DNA from: Linepithema humile
Lineage: Eukaryota > Arthropoda > Insecta > Hymenoptera > Formicidae
Direction of reading: 5' to 3'
DNA length: 64,000 nt
Assembly: GCF_040581485.1 (NCBI RefSeq)
Contig: NC_090131.1
Coordinates: 18,371,501 to 18,435,500 of the forward strand
Shown piece after piece: positions 48,945 through 61,014 of this stretch (position 1 is its first letter; every line of letters begins with the position of its first letter). A model generated the notes under the pieces. The model did no database searches. It had not been told where the DNA came from and saw only the letters and a program-made list of their open reading frames with translations. The translations under genes and the position numbers were made by a program.

Positions 48945-51900
48945 ACTGCCGGTTACCGAGAAAAAAATTTTTTTCCTGTAGGACTTAAAAATTTTTCGAA
49001 TCCGAACCTTCAACCATCGAGAACTTTTTTATTTCGCCTCTGAGCGCTTCGAGTGTTAATAATTATCGTTAGAACTCTTCGGGGGGCGTCCAGAACTCTC
49101 ATCAGAACTGCCGGTTACCGAGAAAAAATTTTAATAGAAATTTTTCGAATCCGAAACTTCAACCATCGAGAACTTTTTTATTTTACCTCTGAGCGTTACG
49201 AGTGTTAATAATTATCGTTAGAACTCTTCGGGGGGCGTCCAGAACTCTCATCAGAACTGCCGGTTACCGAGAAAAAATTTTTATTAGAAATTTTTCGAAT
49301 CCGAAACTTCAACCATCGAGAACTTTTTTATTTTACCTCTGAGCGTTACGAGTGTTCATAATTATCGTTAGAACTCTTTGGGGGGCGCCCAGAACTCTCA
49401 ACAGAACTGCCGGTTACCGAGAAAAAATTTTTTTTTCTGTAGGACTTAGAAATTTTTTGAATCCGAAACTTCAACCATTGAGAACTTTTTTATTTCGCCT
49501 CTGAGCGCTTCGAGTGTTAATAATTATCGTTAGAACTCTTTGGGGGGCGTCCAGAACTCTCATCAGAACTGCCGGTTACCAAGAAAAAATTTTTTTTCTG
49601 TAAGACAGAAATTTTTCGAATCCGAAACTTCAACCATTGAGAACTTTTTTATTTCGCCTCTGAGCGCTTCGAGTGTTAATAATTATCGTTAGAACTCTTC
49701 GGGGGGCGTCCAGAACTCTCATCAGAACTGCCGGTTACCGAGAAAAAATTTTAATAGAAATTTTTCGAATCCGAAACTTCAACCATCGAGAACTTTTTTA
49801 TTTTACCTCTGAGCGTTACGAGTGTTAATAATTATCGTTAGAACTCTTCGGGGGGCGCCCAGAACTCTCATCAGAACTGCCGGTTACCAAGAAAAAATTT
49901 TTTTTCTGTAAGACAGAAATTTTTCGAATCCGAAACTTCAACCATTGAGAACTTTTTTATTTCGCCTCTGAGCGCTTCGAGTGTTAATAATTATCGTTAG
50001 AACTCTTCGGGGGGCGTCCAGAACTCTCATCAGAACTGCCGGTTACCGAGAAAAAATTTTAATAGAAATTTTTCGAATCCGAAACTTCAACCATCGAGAA
50101 CTTTTTTATTTTACCTCTGAGCGTTACGAGTGTTAATAATTATCGTTAGAACTCTTCGGGGGGCGCCCAGAACTCTCAACAGAACTGCCGGTTACCGAGA
50201 AAAAATTTTTTTTTCTGTAGGACTTAGAAATTTTTTGAATCCGAAACTTCAACCATTGAGAACTTTTTTATTTCGCCTCTGAGCGCTTCGAGTGTTAATA
50301 ATTATCGTTAGAACTCTTCGGGGGGCGTCCAGAACTCTCATCAGAACTGCCGGTTACCGAGAAAAAATTTTTATTAGAAATTTTTCGAATCCGAAACTTC
50401 AACCATCGAGAACTTTTTTATTTTACCTCTGAGCGTTACGAGTGTTAATAATTATCGTTAGAACTCTTCGGGGGGCGTCCAGAACTCTCATCAGAACTGC
50501 CGGTTACCGAGAAAAAATTTTTATTAGAAATTTTTCGAATCCGAAACTTCAACCATCGAGAACTTTTTTATTTTACCTCTGAGCGTTACGAGTGTTAATA
50601 ATTATCGTTAGAACTCTTCGGGGGGCGTCCAGAACTCTCATCAGAACTGCCGGTTACCAAGAAAAAATTTTTTTTCTGTAAGACAGAAATTTTTCGAATC
50701 CGAAACTTCAACCATTGAGAACTTTTTTATTTCGCCTCTGAGCGCTTCGAGTGTTAATAATTATCGTTAGAACTCTTCGGGGGGCGTCCAGAACTCTCAT
50801 CAGAACTGCCGGTTACCGAGAAAAAATTTTAATAGAAATTTTTCGAATCCGAAACTTCAACCATCGAGAACTTTTTTATTTTACCTCTGAGCGTTACGAG
50901 TGTTAATAATTATCGTTAGAACTCTTCGGGGGGCGCCCAGAACTCTCAACAGAACTGCCGGTTACCGAGAAAAAATTTTTTTTTCTGTAGGACTTAGAAA
51001 TTTTTTGAATCCGAAACTTCAACCATTGAGAACTTTTTTATTTCGCCTCTGAGCGCTTCGAGTGTTAATAATTATCGTTAGAACTCTTCGGGGGGCGTCC
51101 AGAACTCTCATCAGAACTGCCGGTTACCGAGAAAAAATTTTTATTAGAAATTTTTCGAATCCGAAACTTCAACCATCGAGAACTTTTTTATTTTACCTCT
51201 GAGCGTTACGAGTGTTAATAATTATCGTTAGAACTCTTCGGGGGGCGTCCAGAACTCTCATCAGAACTGCCGGTTACCAAGAAAAAATTTTTTTTCTGTA
51301 AGACAGAAATTTTTCGAATCCGAAACTTCAACCATTGAGAACTTTTTTATTTCGCCTCTGAGCGCTTCGAGTGTTAATAATTATCGTTAGAACTCTTCGG
51401 GGGGCGTCCAGAACTCTCATCAGAACTGCCGGTTACCGAGAAAAAATTTTAATAGAAATTTTTCGAATCCGAAACTTCAACCATCGAGAACTTTTTTATT
51501 TTACCTCTGAGCGTTACGAGTGTTAATAATTATCGTTAGAACTCTTCGGGGGGCGCCCAGAACTCTCAACAGAACTGCCGGTTACCGAGAAAAAATTTTT
51601 TTTTCTGTAGGACTTAGAAATTTTTTGAATCCGAAACTTCAACCATTGAGAACTTTTTTATTTCGCCTCTGAGCGCTTCGAGTGTTAATAATTATCGTTA
51701 GAACTCTTCGGGGGGCGTCCAGAACTCTCATCAGAACTGCCGGTTACCGAGAAAAAATTTTTATTAGAAATTTTTCGAATCCGAAACTTCAACCATCGAG
51801 AACTTTTTTATTTTACCTCTGAGCGTTACGAGTGTTAATAATTATCGTTAGAACTCTTCGGGGGGCGTCCAGAACTCTCATCAGAACTGCCGGTTACCGA

Positions 51901-53285
51901 GAAAAAATTTTTATTAGAAATTTTTCGAATCCGAAACTTCAACCATCGAGAACTTTTTTATTTTACCTCTGAGCGTTACGAGTGTTAATAATTATCGTTA
52001 GAACTCTTCGGGGGGCGTCCAGAACTCTCATCAGAACTGCCGGTTACCAAGAAAAAATTTTTTTTCTGTAAGACAGAAATTTTTCGAATCCGAAACTTCA
52101 ACCATTGAGAACTTTTTTATTTCGCCTCTGAGCGCTTCGAGTGTTAATAATTATCGTTAGAACTCTTCGGGGGGCGTCCAGAACTCTCATCAGAACTGCC
52201 GGTTACCGAGAAAAAATTTTAATAGAAATTTTTCGAATCCGAAACTTCAACCATCGAGAACTTTTTTATTTTACCTCTGAGCGTTACGAGTGTTAATAAT
52301 TATCGTTAGAACTCTTCGGGGGGCGCCCAGAACTCTCAACAGAACTGCCGGTTACCGAGAAAAAATTTTTTTTTCTGTAGGACTTAGAAATTTTTTGAAT
52401 CCGAAACTTCAACCATTGAGAACTTTTTTATTTCGCCTCTGAGCGCTTCGAGTGTTAATAATTATCGTTAGAACTCTTCGGGGGGCGTCCAGAACTCTCA
52501 TCAGAACTGCCGGTTACCGAGAAAAAATTTTTATTAGAAATTTTTCGAATCCGAAACTTCAACCATCGAGAACTTTTTTATTTTACCTCTGAGCGTTACG
52601 AGTGTTAATAATTATCGTTAGAACTCTTCGGGGGGCGTCCAGAACTCTCATCAGAACTGCCGGTTACCGAGAAAAAATTTTTATTAGAAATTTTTCGAAT
52701 CCGAAACTTCAACCATCGAGAACTTTTTTATTTTACCTCTGAGCGTTACGAGTGTTCATAATTATCGTTAGAACTCTTTGGGGGCGCCCAGAACTCTCAA
52801 CAGAACTGCCGGTTACCGAGAAAAAATTTTTTTTTCTGTAGGACTTAGAAATTTTTTGAATCCGAAACTTCAACCATTGAGAACTTTTTTATTTCGCCTC
52901 TGAGCGCTTCGAGTGTTAATAATTATCGTTAGAACTCTTCGGGGGGCGTCCAGAACTCTCATCAGAACTGCCGGTTACCGAGAAAAAATTTTAATAGAAA
53001 TTTTTCGAATCCGAAACTTCAACCATCGAGAACTTTTTTATTTTACCTCTGAGCGTTACGAGTGTTAATAATTATCGTTAGAACTCTTCGGGGGGCGTCC
53101 AGAACTCTCATCAGAACTGCCGGTTACCGAGAAAAAATTTTTATTAGAAATTTTTCGAATCCGAAACTTCAACCATTGAGAACTTTTTTATTTCACCTCT
53201 GAGCGTTACGAGTGTTCATAATTATCGTTAGAACTCTTTGGGGGGCGTCCAGAACTCTTATCAGAACTGCCGGTTACCGAAAAAA
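48945..53285 (+). repeat. Left-arm satellite: about 29 monomers of 149-162 bp in higher-order order
   Basis: The marker GCCGGTTACC recurs at 48948, 49110, 49259, 49409, 49571, 49730, 49879, 50038 and so on to 53269. Monomers differ in the spacer after the marker: S (TTTTAATAG), T (TTTTTATTAG), L (CTGTAGGACTTAG) and M (CTGTAAGACAG). From 49,879 on, the order M-S-L-T or M-S-L-T-T repeats, with M monomers at 49879, 50649, 51269 and 52039, except that the last round carries a further L-S-T. Confidence 0.9.
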
Positions 53286-53289
53286 AATT

Positions 53290-54550
53290 TTTTCTTGGTA
53301 ACCGGCAGTTCTGATAAGAGTTCTGGACGCCCCCCAAAGAGTTCTAACGATAATTATGAACACTCGTAACGCTCAGAGGTGAAATAAAAAAGTTCTCAAT
53401 GGTTGAAGTTTCGGATTCGAAAAATTTCTGTCTTACAGAAAAAAAATTTTTTCTTGGTAACCGGCAGTTCTGATGAGAGTTCTGGACGCCCCCCAAAGAG
53501 TTCTAACGATAATTATTAACACTCGAAGCGCTCAGAGGCGAAATAAAAAAGTTCTCAATGGTTGAAGTTTCGGATTCAAAAAATTTCTAAGTCCTACAGA
53601 AAAAAAAATTTTTTCTCGGTAACCGGCAGTTCTGTTGAGAGTTCTGGGCGCCCCCCAAAGAGTTCTAACGATAATTATGAACACTCGTAACGCTCAGAGG
53701 TAAAATAAAAAAGTTCTCGATGGTTGAAGTTTCGGATTCGAAAAATTTCTAATAAAAATTTTTTCTCGGTAACCGGCAGTTCTGATGAGAGTTCTGGACG
53801 CCCCCCGAAGAGTTCTAACGATAATTATTAACACTCGTAACGCTCAGAGGTAAAATAAAAAAGTTCTCGATGGTTGAAGTTTCGGATTCGAAAAATTTCT
53901 AATAAAAATTTTTTCTCGGTAACCGGCAGTTCTGATGAGAGTTCTGGACGCCCCCCGAAGAGTTCTAACGATAATTATTAACACTCGAAGCGCTCAGAGG
54001 CGAAATAAAAAAGTTCTCAATGGTTGAAGTTTCGGATTCAAAAAATTTCTAAGTCCTACAGAAAAAAAAATTTTTTCTCGGTAACCGGCAGTTCTGTTGA
54101 GAGTTCTGGGCGCCCCCCGAAGAGTTCTAACGATAATTATTAACACTCGTAACGCTCAGAAGTAAAATAAAAAAGTTCTCGATGGTTGAAGTTTCGGATT
54201 CGAAAAATTTCTATTAAAATTTTTTCTCGGTAACCGGCAGTTCTGATGAGAGTTCTGGACGCCCCCCGAAGAGTTCTAACGATAATTATTAACACTCGTA
54301 ACGCTCAGAGGTAAAATAAAAAAGTTCTCGATGGTTGAAGTTTCGGATTCGAAAAATTTCTATTAAAATTTTTTCTCGGTAACCGGCAGTTCTGATGAGA
54401 GTTCTGGACGCCCCCCGAAGAGTTCTAACGATAATTATTAACACTCGAAGCGCTCAGAGGCGAAATAAAAAAGTTCTCGATGGTTGAAGGTTCGGATTCG
54501 AAAAATTTTTAAGTCCTACAGGAAAAAAATTTTTTTCTCGGTAACCGGCA
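53290..54550 (-). repeat. Right-arm satellite: about 9 monomers in inverted orientation
   Basis: The same monomers in reverse complement, with the marker GGTAACCGGC at about 53297, 53455, 53619, 53769, 53919, 54080, 54228, 54378 and 54540. The innermost right monomer shares private variants with the innermost left monomer (CTTATCAG and TTTCACCTC), so the two face each other as copies of one monomer. Confidence 0.9.
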
Positions 54551-54954
54551 GTTCTGTTGAGAGTTCTGTATAGCCCCTCACGAGTTCTAACGATTATCCT
54601 TAAGGCTCGAAACGCTAAAATCAAAATTGAACGAGTTCTCGCTATTTTTCGTTTTCTAAGTCGAGAATTTCAAATTTAATTTACGTAGTATTTCGAGCAG
54701 AACTATTTTTGAATCTTATCTAGAACTATAGAACTATTTGAAATCTACTCAGAACTATAAAAAAATTTGGATTTTTTACATAATGGGGGGCGCCGTGAAG
54801 TTAGCCCCCCCATTTTTCAAATGGTGTTTTCTTTACTTTAAATGGCAGAACTCTTTCTAAAATGGTCTGAGAACTCTAGAACTCCTCGGGGGGCATCCAG
54901 AACTCTAATCATTTTTTTTTATTTTGAAAAATGGGGGGCCAACTTCACAGAGGT

Positions 54955-54963
54955 GAGGAATAG
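54955..54963. repeat. Right 9-bp target duplication of the foldback element
   Basis: GAGGAATAG, identical to 48,534-48,542. Confidence 0.9.
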
Positions 54964-55337
54964 GAATCTTCCTTGAATCGTTAATTAGTTTGAACTCCCG
55001 GATTCTAATTACACGTGCAGTATACGGCTTTATTTAAGCAAAACGTTTATTTCGAACTTGAAAGATCGAAAGGACGCCAATTTTCAAACTCTTCTATCAC
55101 GCGACTGTATTAAAAACAAAAATATGATTATTGATTCCATTGAATTTACCAGTTTAAAGTAGATATGTCACACTACACAATAGTTAGATAAAAGAAAGAA
55201 TACATAAAATTGTGAAATATTGTCGACAATGTTTATATTTTGTGAATGTAAATAATAATTTACTTTTTATCTTAAAAACTAACCGATTGAAAACATTGCA
55301 ATACATCAGTTCGCTAATCTATTTGGATGTGACACAG
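54964..55337 (+). other. End of the presumed first intron
   Basis: AT-rich sequence leading to the acceptor GACACAG at 55,331-55,337; the pyrimidine tract is weak. No other feature is seen. Confidence 0.4.
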
Positions 55338-55407
55338 GTGACCGACAGAACACACATTTTTCTCGTGGAAGCGGTACACAAACGGCCTCAAGATTCAGCT
55401 CGACGTC

Positions 55408-55517
55408 ATGCCGTGGTTCATCCTATTTCTCCTTCTGTTGGCCGTGATGGAGGCCTTCCCTCGGGAGGCCACCTGTTCCCGCCTGCCGGACATCTACTGG
55501 AACTCCACCAATCCAAT
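55408..55517 (+). CDS. Ephrin: Ephrin, first coding exon (partial gene)
   Basis: The exon is about 55,338-55,517, with the start ATG at 55,408 and a GTAAGT donor after 55,517. It encodes 36 residues plus two bases (phase 2). Residues 1 to about 16 form a signal peptide (MPWFILFLLLLAVMEA). Then follow one cysteine and PDIYWNSTNP, the conserved opening strand of the ephrin receptor-binding domain, known in animals as a YWNSSNP-type motif. Ephrins are ligands of Eph receptor tyrosine kinases and act at the cell surface in axon guidance and tissue boundaries. The remaining domain and the membrane anchor lie beyond the window. Identification rests on this short motif with the signal peptide in the right order; the family call is good, the subtype cannot be read. 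Confidence 0.8.
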
Positions 55518-58500
55518 GTAAGTCACTTTTACTCTTTTTGCCTTCATCTCTTCGCGCTGCATCTCTTCCGTGTAATTATCTTTTATCACACCGGACTCGT
55601 CTCGAGCGCCGCCTTGGACGGTCGGGCGATTTAGAAACGCCGCGAAGCATGCTACTTTACGAGCGGTTCCGTGCATATTCAGCCGCTAGCCTTTGTGGGC
55701 GGATACTCAAGGCGCGAGCCTTTCTTTGTTCCATCATAAGAACTGGGGGGACAGTAAGTCGTTCTTTAAATATGCACACGAGAATTGCACCGACATTGCG
55801 ACTGGTTGTGAGAACCAAAACTTAACTCGCATCGCTGAGATAATATTGCAACGTTGCTATGAAGCTCCCTGCAATGACCGTGGCGCAATTGCAGTCGGTG
55901 CCGGTAGACATAAACAATGATATAAAAGAGAACTTAATACCCGGAAATCGTTGGCGACGGCACTTTTTCCGAGCGTTACGAGCATATTGATCGCCGGAAT
56001 CTATCGCGCAATATTCCCAGCCTGTGCATTTTGGACGCCCGCAGATTTGCGGATGTAACAAATCTCGGTGGTTTTTCGCTCGGCGGTTTTTCTTCGCCGT
56101 AACCAAAAATAATTTTTTGTGCGTTAATCGAGTACTATGTTATCACGCAGATTATGAATATGCATAGGCGTTCCATGAAAATGACGCTAAAACTCCAGCG
56201 CACGATAATTAGAGAGCTTTCGAGTAAACGGGAGTACATATCGCGATTTCACGGTCCGAGTATACGAAAATACCATGCGCAGTTACGTTTATCGCGGACG
56301 TCGCGTTTCGTTAGTGAGGGCGTATTTTCGTTCTGAAAACGTTATCCTCAAAGAATGCAAGCTCCGTTTAATCTCATCCAAGATATTACCGTGAATGTCC
56401 TTGTTCCGGGTGGGAGACGACCGCGTTTCTACGTTGAAACATTCCACGGATGGTAACGCCTACTTGTGCACGAAGATCGAGTTTCATGCTTTGCGGGTGC
56501 ATTGCGCAACGTTCTTACAATTTGTTTTTTGGCGACGTTTTGTCTGTTCCACTCAGCTTTAATTCGGTGCACATTGTGTTTGTTTAGAAAATTGATATCT
56601 AAATAGGATAAATTTCTTAATTTATAACACTTATTATGGAAAGATTAACCATGTGTTTTAAGTCACATTGTATATCATGAAAAGTTTGTATGCTTCATGT
56701 CGAACTCAAGTGCAAGTTGCTTCGTGCAGGTTCATAACTTTGGTTAGACTTTTTTTTATATTTACGACTATAGTAGACGCTATATATGTCCGATCAATGT
56801 AATCCGTTTACTGTTACCATTGCAGCTATTTTTATTCATACATAACGCATACTTATACTATTTCTAACATTTCATTCCATTAGACACAGTTGACAAGTAC
56901 GTGAAAAAAATATTAACTATTCTATTGTGCAATAAGATTTTGTGATTCGCGGTTAGAACGGTTAAAGCGGATGAAATAAAATATTCTATTAAAATATTGG
57001 CCGTCCATTCTCTATGACGGTTCTCTCGCTTTCCTACATTTATTACCGTAAAAAAGTTATCTATTATTCAAATATTGATTCACTTTTTGCTAAAGTGTAT
57101 CTTTATATTTGAAGATCTCGGTGGATTAAATTCATTTTACGTAACATTTAATTTGTATTCAGAGTAATTTCTATATTAATAGATTATTTTATCGATATTA
57201 ATTCAGGAAATATATATATATATATAATCATACGTATTTTCTTTTACAAAGTGAATCTTAAAAATAAAATAAAGAATATAAAGTGCATATCCTGTTCAGA
57301 AAATACGCTCAAATTCAAGAACGTTCTTGTAGAGGCTATCCGAGCTAATAGTTAATTGTATCGAATAACGCGATTTTCTAGCAACACAAGTCCCGTCTAA
57401 ATGAAATTCCAGGGTTATTTCAACCATTTTATCTCGCCGTTGCTTTGATAATCATTCATTCCGTGAGATCAGAACTGTGATTTACTACTGACAATGAGAA
57501 ATACGTTTTCTTCAAAATTATCCGAAAAAATTTTAAATTAATGTTTAATATATTTTTTAAATGTATTATTCTCTTCTCACAGAACATACATTTATTGAAT
57601 CTATTTAGCAAAATCTATTCATTCAATTGGAAAGTCTAATTGATTATTAGTCAAACACTATGTGCTTTATGATATATTTATGTTGCTGAACGTTACTGCA
57701 TTTTTTATCCGGAATACTGTACGCCTGCTTACGTACGTGTGTATTTTTGTTCTTTCTGCCGTCTTTTTCGTTCTTTGGTGGATGCGGAGAAAAGCGAGGC
57801 GAAATTGAAAGGCCAATGAGAAACGTCCAGCGCGTTCACGCCCCTACCGGCTTCGGGGTATACGTGCATTGCCGCGGGCGATTCTCCGAGGTCGAGCATT
57901 ATAAATGTACACCGGGTGAGCCAAGTCGAAGTACCGAAATCGATTTACCCGACCGCGTTTCGCACTGAGGGTCAAGTGCATCGTGCAAAGCGTAATTGTG
58001 TGCGCTCGTTCGTGCGCACACGTCTGTCTATCAATATGGGCAGTAACGCGTCAGAAGTGCGGAGCGACGGAATTTTACAAGCATTAAACCCGACTCGACG
58101 TCGAGAAGCGAAGATCGATCTATTCTCGAGTTTCGCCGGGTGGTTGACTAATGCGGTGGAAGAGGAAAGGCGAGGAGGGGGCGAGAGCGCGTTCGGTTAA
58201 CGGGCAAAAACCAATTCGTCGGCGACGCGAGATCGAATGTCGAGCGTTGTCGTCCGGGTTTTATCGTGTATATCTATGTACGCGCATGTACCCCCCTCCC
58301 CCATGATCTCTCATAGTTTGCCGGTGCACATCTACATCGCTACGAGATGCGATAGTAACGTTTATTAATTTAACTGAACAAGCGTCTACGCTTGCGTCAA
58401 TTTAAGGATAGAAACATCAAGTCATTCAACAGGAATAATACGAGAGATAATAATACTATGTTTTATTCATTTTCTGTTTACTATTTGTTATTCTGCTTTA

Positions 58501-58882
58501 AATATACGTTTAAATATACGTTTACAAATGCTTTGCAATTGTTTGCATGCTCGATACCGTGTATTATGAAAACATAGTTATGTTATATATCATCTTTCAT
58601 CTTTCATCACTAATTTTTGAATAAACATAATTTTATTCGTGCTGACTCGTACGCGGCGTGACTCTTTATCACCGCGTTTGAGTCGCATTTTCGTGAACGC
58701 CGGTACCTGATAAGAACGCGTGTGCATGTCGGAGATCGATAGCGGCGGAATCGAGAGCGAACTGTCACGGCGGGGTACCTGCTTCCGCACGACAAATTCA
58801 GATTTTGCAGTAATCGACCTCAAGAAAGTATACCTCGGCAAACAAGAATTAAGAACTCAGCGGTATAAAGAGAGCGGAAAGA

Positions 58883-58885
<3 letters not shown>

Positions 58886-58919
<34 letters not shown>
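58886..58919. repeat. GA microsatellite
   Basis: About 17 uninterrupted GA units. Confidence 0.95.
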
Positions 58920-58929
<10 letters not shown>

Positions 58930-60968
58930 GAAAATATAATCACATTCGGTTACAAACAATTCAATTTTTCACGCTTAATTCAATTTTTCACGAAAATCGT
59001 GCGATTAGTGGATGTCACTCTCGGCGGCACCTTCGGACACGCGAAGATAAAAAGAGATCGCGATGGAAGATGTCCTCGGCGAAAAACCTGGGAACCTCTT
59101 CTCGACGTCTTCGTTCGAGGAAATTGACTCTCGACAATCGACTCCTACCATCCGCGCGCGGTATTCGTGTAGAAGAAGGCAGCAAACTGTGAAGATACTA
59201 TCGCGGATACGCGTATAGGTGTTCAATATACGTATACTCGCGGAAACGTGTATGTATTCTCATCGAAACACATCGAGTGCAGTTTTATTCGTCGTAAATC
59301 GGGAAAAGATCGACTTCATTCTTCGAGGCGCACTCTTCGCCGGGGTTCTTGCGACACGTCGTGTCTATGGCTTTGCCGTACTCGGTCAAGAGTTCGCCGA
59401 GGTACATGCACCACGTGTCGCCCGTATAACGGCGGTCGATGATTGAAAATTGCACCTTGGTTGGTGTGATTTCCCGTACTGTATCGCGGAACGCCGTCTA
59501 CATTCGAAATTTATTCGAAATATTGAATTTGAGATACGAACCGTTTGCATAAAATAAATTACTTTTCCTTCTTTAAACATCTTTCTCATACATTCTAAAT
59601 TTATTTTAAAAAATTTGCTTTCATTGATCCTACTGATTTTCCATAATTTTATATAACTTTTGCACTCCATTTTTAATGATAAAAATATGAAATTTATACA
59701 ATTATCGGTTAGATATATTGTACTATTGTCAAAATAGATTTGTTAGCCGTTAATACATAACAACAGTACTCCCCTAATTGAGTTGTTTCTCAAGATCCTT
59801 GTTGCTCGAGAATATGATTTTTAAAAGTATAACCACTGCGACGTTATTCATCACTCGGTAACTCCGTCACAATGTAATTTTTTACTTTCTCTTTTTCTTT
59901 CTTTTTCCCTTTCCTTTTCCTCTCTTGTCTAATGTAACGATCCTCAAACCACCCACTATTGAGTACTCATGATTTACGTGCCGACATATACCAGCCATAC
60001 ACTTAGGTTGATTCGAGCCACGTTTCTACACTTTCGATGCGAACTGCGGTAGCTTGTTAATAGACGGCGAGCACTCCCGACGTATTGCAAATAAAAGACG
60101 GGTCGGTAGAATAAAACGGGAAGCGGCGCGTTTATAGTCGTCGACAGTCGAGAAAGAAAGAAAATCGGATATTTGCTCAATCGTTCTCAATACCTCGTCT
60201 CACTTTCACTCATCTTTTATCTACTATTTGCGTGTCTCACTCTTCATAAATCCATGCCGGTTATTTTTTGATCGGAATTCACATATTTTTAACGTGACTG
60301 ATAATAAGTGTGCCATCGCGATAAAACATAGCTACCGACCGAATTAAATCGGTCGCGACGTAACGGTGGCGACGATTGCGACTGGTCAGGTTATTGTTCG
60401 ATTTTTAATTTACACACACACGCGCGATGAATCGATCGCTTCCGCTTGCGTGACCGCGCCGCGTTCGTTGGAATCGCGTCCGTCCGATCGAAATAGTTTT
60501 CAATTCCGAGCGTCAGGTCGCGACCCTTCGATGCGTTCGGCCGCGTTCTCGATGAGGACGTTTGAGACGGAAAAATGTGGTGACGAGTGCTTGACCATGT
60601 ACGAGCGTGGGTGAGAGAGCGATGGTTAAACCGTTCGCGATTCAACGGCGCGCGCTTTATGGCTCTTTCGATCAGACTGTTTGATGGTATTTTACCGATG
60701 CACTGAGCGCGACGTGTTTGTAGCAATGATATTTTAGGCTCGCATGGATGCCGTGAAATTGTTTTGTTAAGTATTCACCGCGCTCGAATTACTGTCGCGC
60801 TTAACACTTTAATAAAGTGCAGTCCGCGAATTCGCGTGGATGAATGTGTATCAAAGCGCATTCTATCAATGGAGAGAATAGTTGTGTTTGTACATTTAAT
60901 AGAATACATAAAAATTGTTAGAACGAATATAAAATAGAGCCTAATAAGATTTTAATGTTTTTAATATG

Positions 60969-60972
60969 AAAA

Positions 60973-61010
<38 letters not shown>
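60969..61010. repeat. A tract followed by AT microsatellite
   Basis: Twelve A residues run into fifteen AT units. Confidence 0.95.

Positions 61011-61014
<4 letters not shown>

Larger units (their letters stand above)
48543..54954. mobile_element. 6.4-kb foldback (FB/Mutator-like) element
   Basis: The element begins ACCTCTGTGAAGTTGG and ends with its reverse complement, and is flanked by a perfect 9-bp duplication. It is a single inverted repeat with its centre at about 53,288. The outer 400 bp of each arm are non-repetitive and nearly identical; inside, tandem monomers of 149-162 bp fill both arms, about 29 on the left and 9 on the right. No open reading frame of note occurs in it. Foldback elements with arms of tandem subrepeats and 9-bp duplications are known from Drosophila (FB), and Mutator-like elements also make about 9-bp duplications, so mobilisation by a Mutator-type transposase elsewhere is likely but inferred. 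The hexamer AGAACT/AGTTCT recurs through the whole element. Confidence 0.85.

Noticed and set aside
48945..54550. Regular repeats resembling a CRISPR array
   Set aside because: Monomers are 149-162 bp without unique spacers, the genome is animal, and the whole lies in a foldback transposon.
57916..58200. 94-codon frame in a CpG-rich part of the last intron
   Set aside because: No domain, no splice-site support and an overlapping frame of similar length.
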